DNA from: Bacteroidota bacterium
GTDB lineage: Bacteria; Bacteroidota; Bacteroidia; Bacteroidales; CAIXZF01
Length of the DNA stretch: 46,880 nucleotides
Assembly: GCA_026391855.1 (NCBI GenBank)
Contig: JAPLDE010000056.1
Location: forward strand, 1-46,880
Direction of reading: 5' to 3'
A program made the translations under genes and the position numbers. The notes beneath the pieces were generated by a model. The model was not told the origin of the DNA, did not search any database, and was given only the letters and a program-made list of their open reading frames with translations. Shown here piece after piece: positions 31,284-40,275 of the stretch (its first letter is position 1; each line of letters begins with the position of its first letter).

Positions 31284-32030
31284 TCAGGTATTCATTCCCC
31301 CGCAAACATTAATAACCTGGCCGGTGATGTATGCAGAGAGTCCGGAAGCAAGGAAGAGGGCCAGCCGGGCAACATCTTCCGGTTTGCCGGCTCTTTTCAG
31401 CGGGATATCTTTTATCCATTCCTGTTTCACTTCCTCGGTCAGTTTGTTTGTCATCTCTGTTTCAATAAATCCGGGGGCAATGGCATTGCAGCGGATGTTC
31501 CTGGCCCCCAATTCCTGGGCAACACTCTTGGTAAATCCTATCAACCCTGCTTTTGAGGCTGAGTAATTAGACTGACCGGCATTGCCGCTTACACCAACAA
31601 CAGAACTCATATTGATAATGGAACCGCTTTTTTGTCTGAGCATCACCTTTTGAACCGCCTTGGTATGATTGAACACCGATTTGAGGTTGACTTTGATGAC
31701 GATGTCCCAGTCGGATTCGGTCATTCTGAGCAGGAGGTTATCGCGGGTGATACCTGCATTATTCACCAGAATATCAATGGTTCCGAAATCATTTACCACC
31801 TTGTCGATCAGGCTTTCAGCCGCGCTGAAGTCACTCGCATCTGAAGCATAGGCTTTGGCTTTTACACCAAAAGCATGTAATTCATTTTCAAGCGCTTGAG
31901 CTTGTTCATCATAAAAAAGATCTGAGAAAGCCAGGTTAGCTCCTTCAGAAGCAAACATTAAAGCGATGGCTTTTCCAATTCCCCGTGAACCGCCGGTTAT
32001 CAGGGCAGTTTTCGATTCAAGTAATTTCAT
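31284..32030 (-). CDS. fabG: 3-oxoacyl-[ACP] reductase
   Basis: A 248-aa short-chain dehydrogenase. The nucleotide-binding TGGSRGIG (12-19) and NNAG (90-93) motifs are present, as is the catalytic triad Ser142/143-Tyr156-Lys160 (SNYSASK). It reduces 3-oxoacyl-ACP with NADPH in fatty acid synthesis. Length and the C-terminal ending (ITGQVINVCGGM) match FabG. It heads the minus-strand envelope operon and is divergent from the sensor kinase gene. Confidence 0.88.
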   Translation of the reverse strand: MKLLESKTALITGGSRGIGKAIALMFASEGANLAFSDLFYDEQAQALENELHAFGVKAKAYASDASDFSAAESLIDKVVNDFGTIDILVNNAGITRDNLLLRMTESDWDIVIKVNLKSVFNHTKAVQKVMLRQKSGSIINMSSVVGVSGNAGQSNYSASKAGLIGFTKSVAQELGARNIRCNAIAPGFIETEMTNKLTEEVKQEWIKDIPLKRAGKPEDVARLALFLASGLSAYITGQVINVCGGMNT

Positions 32031-32247
32031 ATTATTGTATTAATGACTGCTAAAAGTTGACAAAAATACGCAAGATTTGAATTATAATTGCCTTTCATCC
32101 GGTATTTGAGCATTCTGATCCGGCTTTTATCCCGAAATGAATTTGACATGAGGTATCTGCAATGTTTTTTTGCATATCTTGGGAGGTGTTTTCTGAACAC
32201 CCTGAATAAGGAGATCAACATTTATGTTTTAACCTGAAAAGATCATT
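32031..32247. promoter_or_regulatory. Divergent intergenic region fabG / sensor kinase
   Basis: The minus strand of 32061-32068 reads TATTTTTG, a match to the -7 consensus TAnnTTTG, 31 bp before the fabG ATG. On the plus side a small hairpin (GGTGTT against AACACC, about 32186-32202) lies before the kinase. No clear plus-strand promoter was found. Confidence 0.4.
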
Positions 32248-35142
32248 ATGCTGAATCGTATTCAATTACGGATTGTTTTGGTTGCATTGTGTCTTACAGG
32301 ATTATTCCTGGCTGGCTTTTTTATGTTAAAAGCCTGGGAAAGAAACAATCTTGCAAAGACGATGAAGGAATTTCAGCGGCAGCAATTGAGCATGCTCAGA
32401 AATGTAGTTTCCATCCGGAGTGAGAGTGTGAAGTTTTTTACAATCGATTATTCACAATGGGATGAGATGGTCACTTTTATTGAAAACCATGACCAGAAAT
32501 GGGTTGAGAAAAATGTGCTGAATATTTTGTCGAATTATGGGGTCGACCAGCTATGGGTACTCAATGATCAGTTTGATTCTGTTATATACAGGACTAATAA
32601 TGATGCACACGGATTGGGTGAATTGCTTCCGGATAAGGGACAATTACCGTTGATTGTTAAGGAGAACAAGTTTCCCCATTTTTTTGTGACCGGCAAGCAG
32701 GGATTGATTGAGATTTTTGGTGCGCCTGTTCAATATCAATATGATAAACCCAGGATCACACAGGCCAGGGGATGGTTATTTACAGGAAAACAATGGGATG
32801 CTGATGAACTGGAAAAGATATCGGATCTCACTTCAAGTGTGTTAACCCTGGATACAATTACCATGACCAGGGTCGAAGAGAGTAAAGAAATTACCGGGAC
32901 AAACGATATCGAAGTATCATTGGTCCTGGAAGGCTGGAGCAGCCGTCCCATAGCCGTTCTCAGGTCAGTGGCTGCTTTTCCGTTCCTGCAGGAATACAGG
33001 TTGGGTTTTACCCGCTTTACATATATTTCGATATTTTTTGCGTTTATTCTCATTATAATCGTTTCTATCCTCATATTCCGTTCTGTTGAAATTCCGCTCA
33101 GGTTTTTGAATAAAACTCTGGAAATGAGAGACATGAAATATCTGGAACCGCTAAAGAACCAACGTAACCAGTTTGGAAAGCTATCGAAGCTTATTTCAGG
33201 ATTTTTTGAACAGGAAGCTCTTTTCCATGAGATCCAGAAAAGAAAAAAGCTGGAGATCGACCTTGAGCAAAGCGAGAGAAGATATCGTCTTTTAGTAGAA
33301 AAAAGCCCCGATGTTCTTTGGATAGCCAATGAAATGGGTAATTGCATATACCTGAGTTCCAATGTAATAAATGTTTTTGGACTTCAGCCTGAGGAGATTA
33401 TTGATCATGAAAATAGTTGGGAATTATTTGTTCATCCGGATGACTATTATGAAATGAACCTGAAATTCAGCAACTTTATAGTATCAGGAGAACTCTATGA
33501 ATGTGAATACAGGTTTTTAAAGAAGGACATGAATTATGTGTGGGTTTCTGAAAAAGCCATTTCGCAGTTTGAGAATGATGGTGAAAAATTCTTTTGCGGA
33601 AGAATTACGGATATTACTCATTATAAGGAGCTTGAAAAGAAATTGTTCGACTCAGAGCAGGAGTTCAGGGTATTGTTTGAGCAAAATCCATTCGGGGTAG
33701 GATTGGTTACCCTTCCTGATCTGAGGTTTGTGAAGGTGAACAAAGCACTTTGCGATATGCTGGGTTATACTGAGAAGGAGATGGTAAAGATCACCATCGA
33801 AGAGATAAGCGCCAAGGATGAATTTCCCGGAGAGCTTGAGAAGGCAAGGGTAATGAGAGCGGATGGGGATGGCCGGTTTTCAATTGAAAAAAAATTGAAA
33901 AAGAAAAATGGTGAATGGATATGGTGTCACCTGACAGGATCTTATATTAAAGACAAGAAAGGAAATGAAGTATACAGCTGCGGGGTCATTGAAAATATCA
34001 CCAGCAAGAAAATTACTGAAGACGCCTTAAAAAGGGAACATTCACTCTTACTTGCCTTAATGGATAATGTTCCTGATCCGATCTTTTATAAAAACAGAGA
34101 GGGTGTTTATATCAATGCCAACAAGGCAACAATTAAGTTATTGGAAAGTCTTGGATATGAGAACCCTATCGGAAAAAGAGATTTAGAAGTATTTGAAAAT
34201 CAGGATATTGCTAATCACTATAGGCAGGATGACATCAATATTTTTGAAACAGGGGAACCCATCATTAACAAAGAGGAGCAAGTGGTTTCAAAAGATGGAA
34301 ACGTGGTCTGGATTTTAACCACCAAGATACCGATTTCCATTTTTAGTAATGAAAATGATGTAGTAGTAGGTATTTTGAGAATTATAACTGAGAAGAAGGA
34401 GACAGAATTAAAGCTCATACAGTATGCCCAGGAATTGAAGGAATCCAACAGTTCTAAAGACAAGTTCATGTCTATCCTGGCACATGACCTGAAAAATCCC
34501 TTTAACGCCATTTTAGGATTTTCATCGGTTTTATCGGAGGAGTATGATGAATATACCGATGAAGAAAGAAAGCATTTCATCAGCAATATCTTTCATGCTT
34601 CTGAGAACACGTTCGCTCTTATTCATAACATACTGGAGTGGTCCAGGGCGCAGACAGGAAGAATTGAATTCAAACAGGAATACCACGACCTGAGTACACT
34701 GGTAAACGAAACGATAAAACTGCTGAAGCCATCTATCGATGCCAAGAAAATTCATGTTTCTAACGGGGTTCCTTTTAATACACAGATTTTTGCTGATGAA
34801 AATATAATACGAACCATCCTTAGAAATATGCTTTCTAATTCGGTGAAATTCACAGATCCCGGAGGATCGGTAAAATTGAGGGTCCGGTCCCTGAATCATG
34901 ATCTGCTCGAGGTTTGTATTGAGGATAACGGATTAGGAATACCGGAAGATGGACTGGCTAAGCTCTTCAAAATCGATGAACCATACAGAAGAGAAGGCAC
35001 AACCGGAGAGCAGGGGACTGGTTTGGGACTGATCATATGCAAAGAATTTGTTGAGAAAAGTGGCGGGATGATATGGATTGAAAGCAAGGAAGGCGTTGGG
35101 ACAAAATTCTTTTTTACCATGCCCACTGAAAAGTCTGGTTAA
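32248..35142 (+). CDS. Sensor histidine kinase with CHASE4 and three PAS domains
   Basis: A 964-aa membrane kinase. TM1 (7-27), an extracellular CHASE4-like domain (DYSQWDEMVTFIENHD; ends about 255), TM2 (about 262-284), then three PAS regions (about 345-465, 467-595 and 600-725). HisKA has the phosphorylatable His in SILAHDLKNPFNAILGFS; the HATPase domain shows SNSVKFTDPGG, DNGLGIP and GTGLGLIICKEF. No receiver domain is attached; the lone receiver four reading frames downstream is a candidate partner. It is the only intact kinase of the three. Confidence 0.9.
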   Translation: MLNRIQLRIVLVALCLTGLFLAGFFMLKAWERNNLAKTMKEFQRQQLSMLRNVVSIRSESVKFFTIDYSQWDEMVTFIENHDQKWVEKNVLNILSNYGVDQLWVLNDQFDSVIYRTNNDAHGLGELLPDKGQLPLIVKENKFPHFFVTGKQGLIEIFGAPVQYQYDKPRITQARGWLFTGKQWDADELEKISDLTSSVLTLDTITMTRVEESKEITGTNDIEVSLVLEGWSSRPIAVLRSVAAFPFLQEYRLGFTRFTYISIFFAFILIIIVSILIFRSVEIPLRFLNKTLEMRDMKYLEPLKNQRNQFGKLSKLISGFFEQEALFHEIQKRKKLEIDLEQSERRYRLLVEKSPDVLWIANEMGNCIYLSSNVINVFGLQPEEIIDHENSWELFVHPDDYYEMNLKFSNFIVSGELYECEYRFLKKDMNYVWVSEKAISQFENDGEKFFCGRITDITHYKELEKKLFDSEQEFRVLFEQNPFGVGLVTLPDLRFVKVNKALCDMLGYTEKEMVKITIEEISAKDEFPGELEKARVMRADGDGRFSIEKKLKKKNGEWIWCHLTGSYIKDKKGNEVYSCGVIENITSKKITEDALKREHSLLLALMDNVPDPIFYKNREGVYINANKATIKLLESLGYENPIGKRDLEVFENQDIANHYRQDDINIFETGEPIINKEEQVVSKDGNVVWILTTKIPISIFSNENDVVVGILRIITEKKETELKLIQYAQELKESNSSKDKFMSILAHDLKNPFNAILGFSSVLSEEYDEYTDEERKHFISNIFHASENTFALIHNILEWSRAQTGRIEFKQEYHDLSTLVNETIKLLKPSIDAKKIHVSNGVPFNTQIFADENIIRTILRNMLSNSVKFTDPGGSVKLRVRSLNHDLLEVCIEDNGLGIPEDGLAKLFKIDEPYRREGTTGEQGTGLGLIICKEFVEKSGGMIWIESKEGVGTKFFFTMPTEKSG

Positions 35143-35184
35143 GTTGTTAAAAATGAATTAGTAACAAATGTATTTCATAAAAAA

Positions 35185-36891
35185 ATGATTAAAAGCAACC
35201 TTTCCCTGGTATTTTTTTTCATCTGGAGCGTTTCTTTGTGTCAGACAACCTCTGCATCGCAGGAATTGTCCATTTCACCTGTTTCTGAGAAGTTTCCCCG
35301 CAAATTGATCAATGACGGTCAAAGCTGGGTTAATTCACCAAATGCCAAAGATCAACAGACCGTAGGACTGGGTTACCTGTTAATGGCCCGTGGATATTCA
35401 CTGTTGGGTGAAGATGATAAATCCATAAAATTAGTCAACCAGGCCTGTGCTGAATTTGAAAAGAATAAAGAGTATAAGTCGTTGTTTGATGCAAAGCTAA
35501 AACTGGCTGAAATTTACTTATCGGAGGGGGAGTTTGAGAAATCCTCTGAAGTTTATGTCCAGCTATTAAATGACGCCGAGGACCAATCAGATACATTGCA
35601 TATGATCTTGGCAAACAATGGGTTGGGTATTATTTTCCGAAATTTAAGGGAATATTACAAAGCGAAACAATGTTACGACAATGCACTGGAAATGTGCCGC
35701 CAGCTTAATGATGATTATTGTTATTCAGTTACTTATAAAAATCTGGGGACTTATTATTTCTATCTGAAGAATTACGACAAAGCGGTTGATTTCTATCAGA
35801 AGTCATATACCTATTGGGCAAAAAGGGAAGATCATGAAGATCAGTGCGGACTGATAAACAATATAGGAAATGCTTTCCGGGAAAAAGGAGACCTGGATCA
35901 GGCCAAGAAAGAATACATTAAAGCCTTTGATATTTCCAATGCTCTGGGTTCCAATTATTTGCATGTTGTTATTTTAAAAAATCTAGGAATTTTGGCCATC
36001 AAGGAGAAAAAGATACCCTTAGCTTTAAGATACTTTAATGAGGCCATTGGGTCGGCACACAATTACGGACTTATAAGGATTGAACAGGAGATCCTTTACC
36101 AGGAGTCTGTATTAAAATACCAGTCAGGGGACTATAAATCTGCCTATGAAAAGTATACCCTGTACGAGAATAACCGGGATTCCATTTATACAGCCGATCG
36201 TACAGAAAACGTAATTAAGCTGATCAATAAACTGGAAACGGAAAAGGAAAGAAAGATAATTGAGGGGATAAAAAGGGAACATCAAATCCGCGAGTTGACA
36301 AATACCAGGAATATCCTGGTTCTGGTGCTGATATTGCTGTTGATGGGAGTTGTTGTTATTGTACTGATCTATGGAAACAGATCAAAACAGAAGGTTACCT
36401 TGGCACTTGAGGACCAACGGGATAGGATAATGGTTCAGAAAGATGAACTTGCCAAACTGAACCGGACCCTGACTGAAGCTCAGAACAACCTGGAGTCACA
36501 GGTTCTTCAGCGTACGTATGAATTGCAGCGGATGAATGATCTGATGAGGGAAGAAATGGAAGAAAGAAAGAAAGCAGTCCAATCGCTGCATGACTACCAG
36601 GAATATCTGATGGAGCTGTTGAATAGTGTAGCGGATCCATTATTTGTAAAGGATACCGGGCACAAATGGGTTTTACTGAATGCGGCATTTGGAAAATTTA
36701 TAGGCAGAAAGGTTGAAGATTTGATCGGTAAGAGTGATGACGACATTTTTTTACAGGAGGAAGCGCACGAATTCTGGGAGAAAGATGATCTTGTTTTTGC
36801 CACTGGGGAAGAAAATGAAAATGAAGAGTTGTTAACGCCGGAAGATGGAAAAACCCGGACAATCAGGACAAAAAAACAACTTAACCGGTGA
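35185..36891 (+). pseudogene. TPR-PAS sensor half of a split histidine kinase
   Basis: 568 aa. A signal peptide (SLVFFFIWSVSLCQ), at least six TPR units (such as YYKAKQCYDNALEMCRQLND and YDKAVDFYQKSYTYWAKR), a transmembrane helix (about 372-395), a coiled coil and the start of a PAS domain (SVADPLFVKDTGHKWVLLN). It ends early at 36889 without a kinase. Removing one A from the A7 run at 36870-36876 joins it in frame to the kinase half that follows. Either a real frameshift or a sequencing error in the homopolymer. Confidence 0.78.
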
Positions 36892-37744
36892 GAAAGAATT
36901 GGAAAAGCAGATACTTTCGCTGAATCAGAACCTGGAGGAAAAAATAATGGAGCGTACCCAGCGTCTGAATTATTCCATTCAGCAGTTGGAAGCTGAAATT
37001 CAGAAAAGGAGCAGGATAGAAGAGGAATTGATAAAGGAGAAGGTAAAGGCTGAGGAGTCAGACCGGCTAAAATCAAATTTTCTTGCCAATATGAGCCATG
37101 AATTCCGGACACCACTTAACGGTGTCCTTGGTAATGCAGAGATTCTCCTTGATGAGAACAGGATTCCTACCATTGTGGAACCTGTAAAAAGGATACAGGA
37201 ATCCGGTTTGAGGTTGTTGCGTACTATTGATTCGATCATCCTCATCTCCAGATTGCAGTCAGGCCAGGAAATACCCGATCTGAAAGAGGTGGATGTCGTT
37301 TCGCTGGTTCTTAATGAAGTCGGTCTGCAAAAAGAAAGGGCATTGAAAGCAGGACTTTATCTTGAAACCAAGATGGATGATGTGTCAAAAGTTTTTGCCG
37401 ACAAGGAGTTTGTTGCTGAGGTACTCAGACAATTGCTGGATAATGCGATAAAATTTACACAGGAGGGTGGAGTTACCGTGGAGATCAGAAACCGGGAGAT
37501 GGGAAAGCAGGAAGGGGTGCTTATATCATTGAGAGATACAGGTTTAGGGATTGCCGATTCGCAAATGGAGATGATCTTTGAGAATTTCCGTCAGATCAGT
37601 GAAGGGTGGGGAAGGCATTATGAAGGCAACGGGCTGGGTTTATCAATTTGTAAGTTAATGGTTGAAAAAATGAAGGGTGAAATTTGGGTTGAACAGAATG
37701 AACCGGGGGGTTCTATTCTAAATGTCTGGTTATTAAATGTATAG
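36845..37744 (+). pseudogene. Kinase half of the split TPR-PAS histidine kinase
   Basis: 299 aa in the +1 frame relative to the sensor half. A coiled coil (LNQNLEEKIMERTQRLNYSIQQL) leads to HisKA with His in NMSHEFRTPLNGVLG, then an HATPase domain with LLDNAIKFTQEGG, DTGLGIADSQ and GNGLGLSICKLM. The domains are complete, but the short run before the coiled coil (NNLTGEKELEKQ) lacks the usual end of a PAS domain, so some sequence may have been lost near the frameshift. Whether this half is made on its own is unknown. Confidence 0.78.
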
Positions 37745-37775
37745 CTGTAAATTTATATGAATGGGGGACTGCCAT

Positions 37776-38060
37776 ATGAATACACGCAATAAAGTTGCAA
37801 TAATTTTTCTGATCGCCATCGCTCTATATGGTATTGCCATTGCGGCCATCATGCTTATTCAGCGAAACCAGGAGAGATTATTGCTTTCTTCACAATTACA
37901 GGACTTCCGGTTATCAACCCGGGCAGCCCTGCAGTCGAAAGAGGATGTGCTTAATAATATTGCTGTAGATTACACCTATTGGGATGATATGGTGAAATAC
38001 CTTTCCAGTAAGGATTCGAAATTGATGCTGTATGGACTTATAATCTTGACAAGGAATTGA
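37776..38060 (+). pseudogene. N-terminal piece of a frameshifted CHASE4 sensor kinase
   Basis: About 94 aa: a transmembrane helix (VAIIFLIAIALYGIAIAAIML) and the start of a CHASE4-like domain (NIAVDYTYWDDMVKYLSSKD). The frame is lost near 38017-38022. One added base there would continue as EIDAVWTYNLDKELIFYQNN, which joins the next open frame. ATG at 37776 was preferred over the one at 37761. Confidence 0.75.
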
Positions 38061-39829
38061 TCTTTTACCAGAACAATCAGCGCCCAATAGGTGACAAAGT
38101 CATATTCCCGGCCGGGGTTTTCTCCTATCTTTATGAACATAGGTTTATCAAGTATTATTTTGTATTGCCGGAAGGTGTTTTTTACGTCAGCGGTTCTACC
38201 ATTCATTATACCAATGATCCCGACAGGAAAAAGAACCCTGAAGGTTACTTTTTTGCTGCAAAGAATATTACAAAAGAATTCTCCCGCAACCTGGAAGTAT
38301 TGACAAACGGAGTGATATCTCTTGAATCTGTTGAGACTAAAATGGTGGATGAAGCGACCAGAGAGGAATTAGCGATCTATATTCCGTTAAAAGGTTGGGA
38401 TAATCAGAATGTTAAATACCTGGTCAATACCAAACCTGCTCCGCTTGCTTCTGCCTTCATCAAACTATCTTCTTTATCCATGGCCCTGTTTATCGGGATT
38501 GGCATTGGTATATTATTGATCCAGTTTGTGTTATTCGGTTATTGGGTAACTATACCTCTCAGGATTTTAACAGAAGGAGTAAGAACAGAGGAGTTGGACC
38601 TGATATCTTCAATGAAGAAGAAGAATAATGAATTCGGGCAGTTAGCCCGCCTGCTGGAAGATTTCCTGAATCACAAGAAAAAACTCGAAAAAGAATCATC
38701 TGAACGGAAGCACGCTGAGAATATGCTTTCGGAAAGTGAAGAGAAATTCTCAAAGGCTTTTCTTTTCAATCCGACCCCGATGCTGATCAGTTCAGTTAGC
38801 AATGGGTCTCTTCTTAGTGTTAATGAGAGTTTTATCAGGCTTTCCGGATACAGCTCACTGGAATTGCTTGGCAAACCCCTGGATGACCTGGGATTATTCA
38901 CCGACAGTGATTTTATCCCAGTCGTACTCAACGACTTATTTGTGAACAGGCAGGATGGCGGATATGAAACAGTCCTCAGGAACAGAAAGGGAGAAACAAG
39001 ATATGTACTAGTTAAGAGTGACCGGATATTTTTACAAAGTATTGAGTGTTTATTAACTGTTATAGTGGATATTACAGATAGGAAGCAGGTTGAAATCGCA
39101 TTGGAGGTCGCCAGGGAAAAAGCAGAAGAGTCGGACAGGCTGAAGTACTTCTTAATGTTAAATATGAGTCATGAGATCAGGACTCCTATGACGGGTGTCC
39201 TGGGTTTTGCTGAGCTGATCAGGGAGGATACGAAGGAAACATTTATCAGGGAACTGGCCGACAAGATACTTATCTCAGCTGAAAGACTGTTATCAACCCT
39301 GAATTCAATCATGCTGCTGGCAGAAATACAATCTGGAAATATTACAGTTCACATGCAGACCGTCGACCTGGGTTCAACTGTAAAAACTGTAATTGATAAG
39401 CTTTTACCGCTTGCTACGGCCAAATCTTTGTCGGTCATTTCCAACTTAGCAGATGGCTTAATAATTGAGGGAGACCAGGAGATGCTTTTCCAGATTATTG
39501 AAAGGATCATGGACAATGCTATAAAATACACAGAATCAGGGGGAATAAGCATACATGCAGGCAGGGAAACCATAGAAACAACTGATTGGGCCTATGTCAG
39601 GATCACAGATACCGGAATCGGGATCCCAAGCAAAAGGGTCAATGATATATTTTTAGAATTCAAGCAGTTAAGTGAAGGAATAGGCAGAAACTTTGAAGGA
39701 ATAGGGCTGGGACTTACTATTTCGAAACGCTTATGTGATATTCTCAACGGAGAGATCTCGGTTGAAAGCGAAATGAATAAGGGGTCGACATTTATTATCA
39801 GATTTCCGTTCAATCAGATTTCTTCTTAA
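38057..39829 (+). pseudogene. Main part of the frameshifted CHASE4-PAS histidine kinase
   Basis: 590 aa. The rest of the CHASE4 domain, a transmembrane helix (about 140-162, ALFIGIGIGILLIQFVLF), a coiled coil, one PAS domain (about 225-350, FNPTPMLISSVSNGS), HisKA with NMSHEIRTPMTGVLGF and HATPase with DNAIKYTESGG, DTGIGIPSKR and GIGLGLTISKRL. Without the upstream piece the first transmembrane helix is missing and the sensor domain is incomplete. The protein as a whole would be about 684 aa. Confidence 0.8.
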
Positions 39830-39867
39830 TTTTATCCTGGGGATTGGGAAAAAAAATTAACAGAATC

Positions 39868-40275
39868 ATGGAGGGATCAGAAAAAGGGGAAACCACCATT
39901 CTTATCGTTGATGATGATATTTTTACCGGAGAGCTGACAACAGTTTATCTCAAAAAAGATTATCAAGTGACCTTTGCCAGTAAACCGGCTCAGGCATTAG
40001 ATCTTGCGCTGGTAAAAGCATTTTCCATCATCCTGATGGATGTAAACCTGGGAACTGGTGTGAGGGGGGAAACACTGGTAGCCCGTATCCGGCAGTCAGG
40101 AGCCAATACACAAACACCTATTGTTGCTGTAACCGGCTTTTCCGGTGCAGAAGAAAAAGATGAGTTTTTAAAAGCCGGGTTTACTCATTTTTTACCCAAA
40201 CCTTTTTACAAGGCCACGTTGCTGGCCCTTATCAATACTATCCTTCATGAAAAGCAGGATGCTACAACCACCTGA
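39868..40275 (+). CDS. Single-domain response regulator (receiver only)
   Basis: A 135-aa CheY-like receiver. Acidic pocket Asp15-Asp17 in LIVDDDIF, phosphoacceptor Asp58 in ILMDVNLG, Thr89 in VAVTGFS and Lys111 in LPKPF. There is no output domain, so it works through partner proteins or as a phosphate relay between the kinases. It is last in the plus-strand cluster, 38 bp after the third kinase. ATG at 39868 was preferred over a TTG at 39844. Its last 14 bases overlap the convergent glycogen gene. Confidence 0.88.
   Translation: MEGSEKGETTILIVDDDIFTGELTTVYLKKDYQVTFASKPAQALDLALVKAFSIILMDVNLGTGVRGETLVARIRQSGANTQTPIVAVTGFSGAEEKDEFLKAGFTHFLPKPFYKATLLALINTILHEKQDATTT

Noticed and set aside
32142..32180. 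Promoter of the first sensor kinase (TTTG with TATCTTGG)
   Set aside because: The spacing is about 29 bp and the -7 box has a mismatch, so it was not called.
36845..36891. Programmed -1 ribosomal frameshift at the A7 run
   Set aside because: The downstream kinase is in the +1 frame; a -1 shift at this site meets a TAA two codons later.
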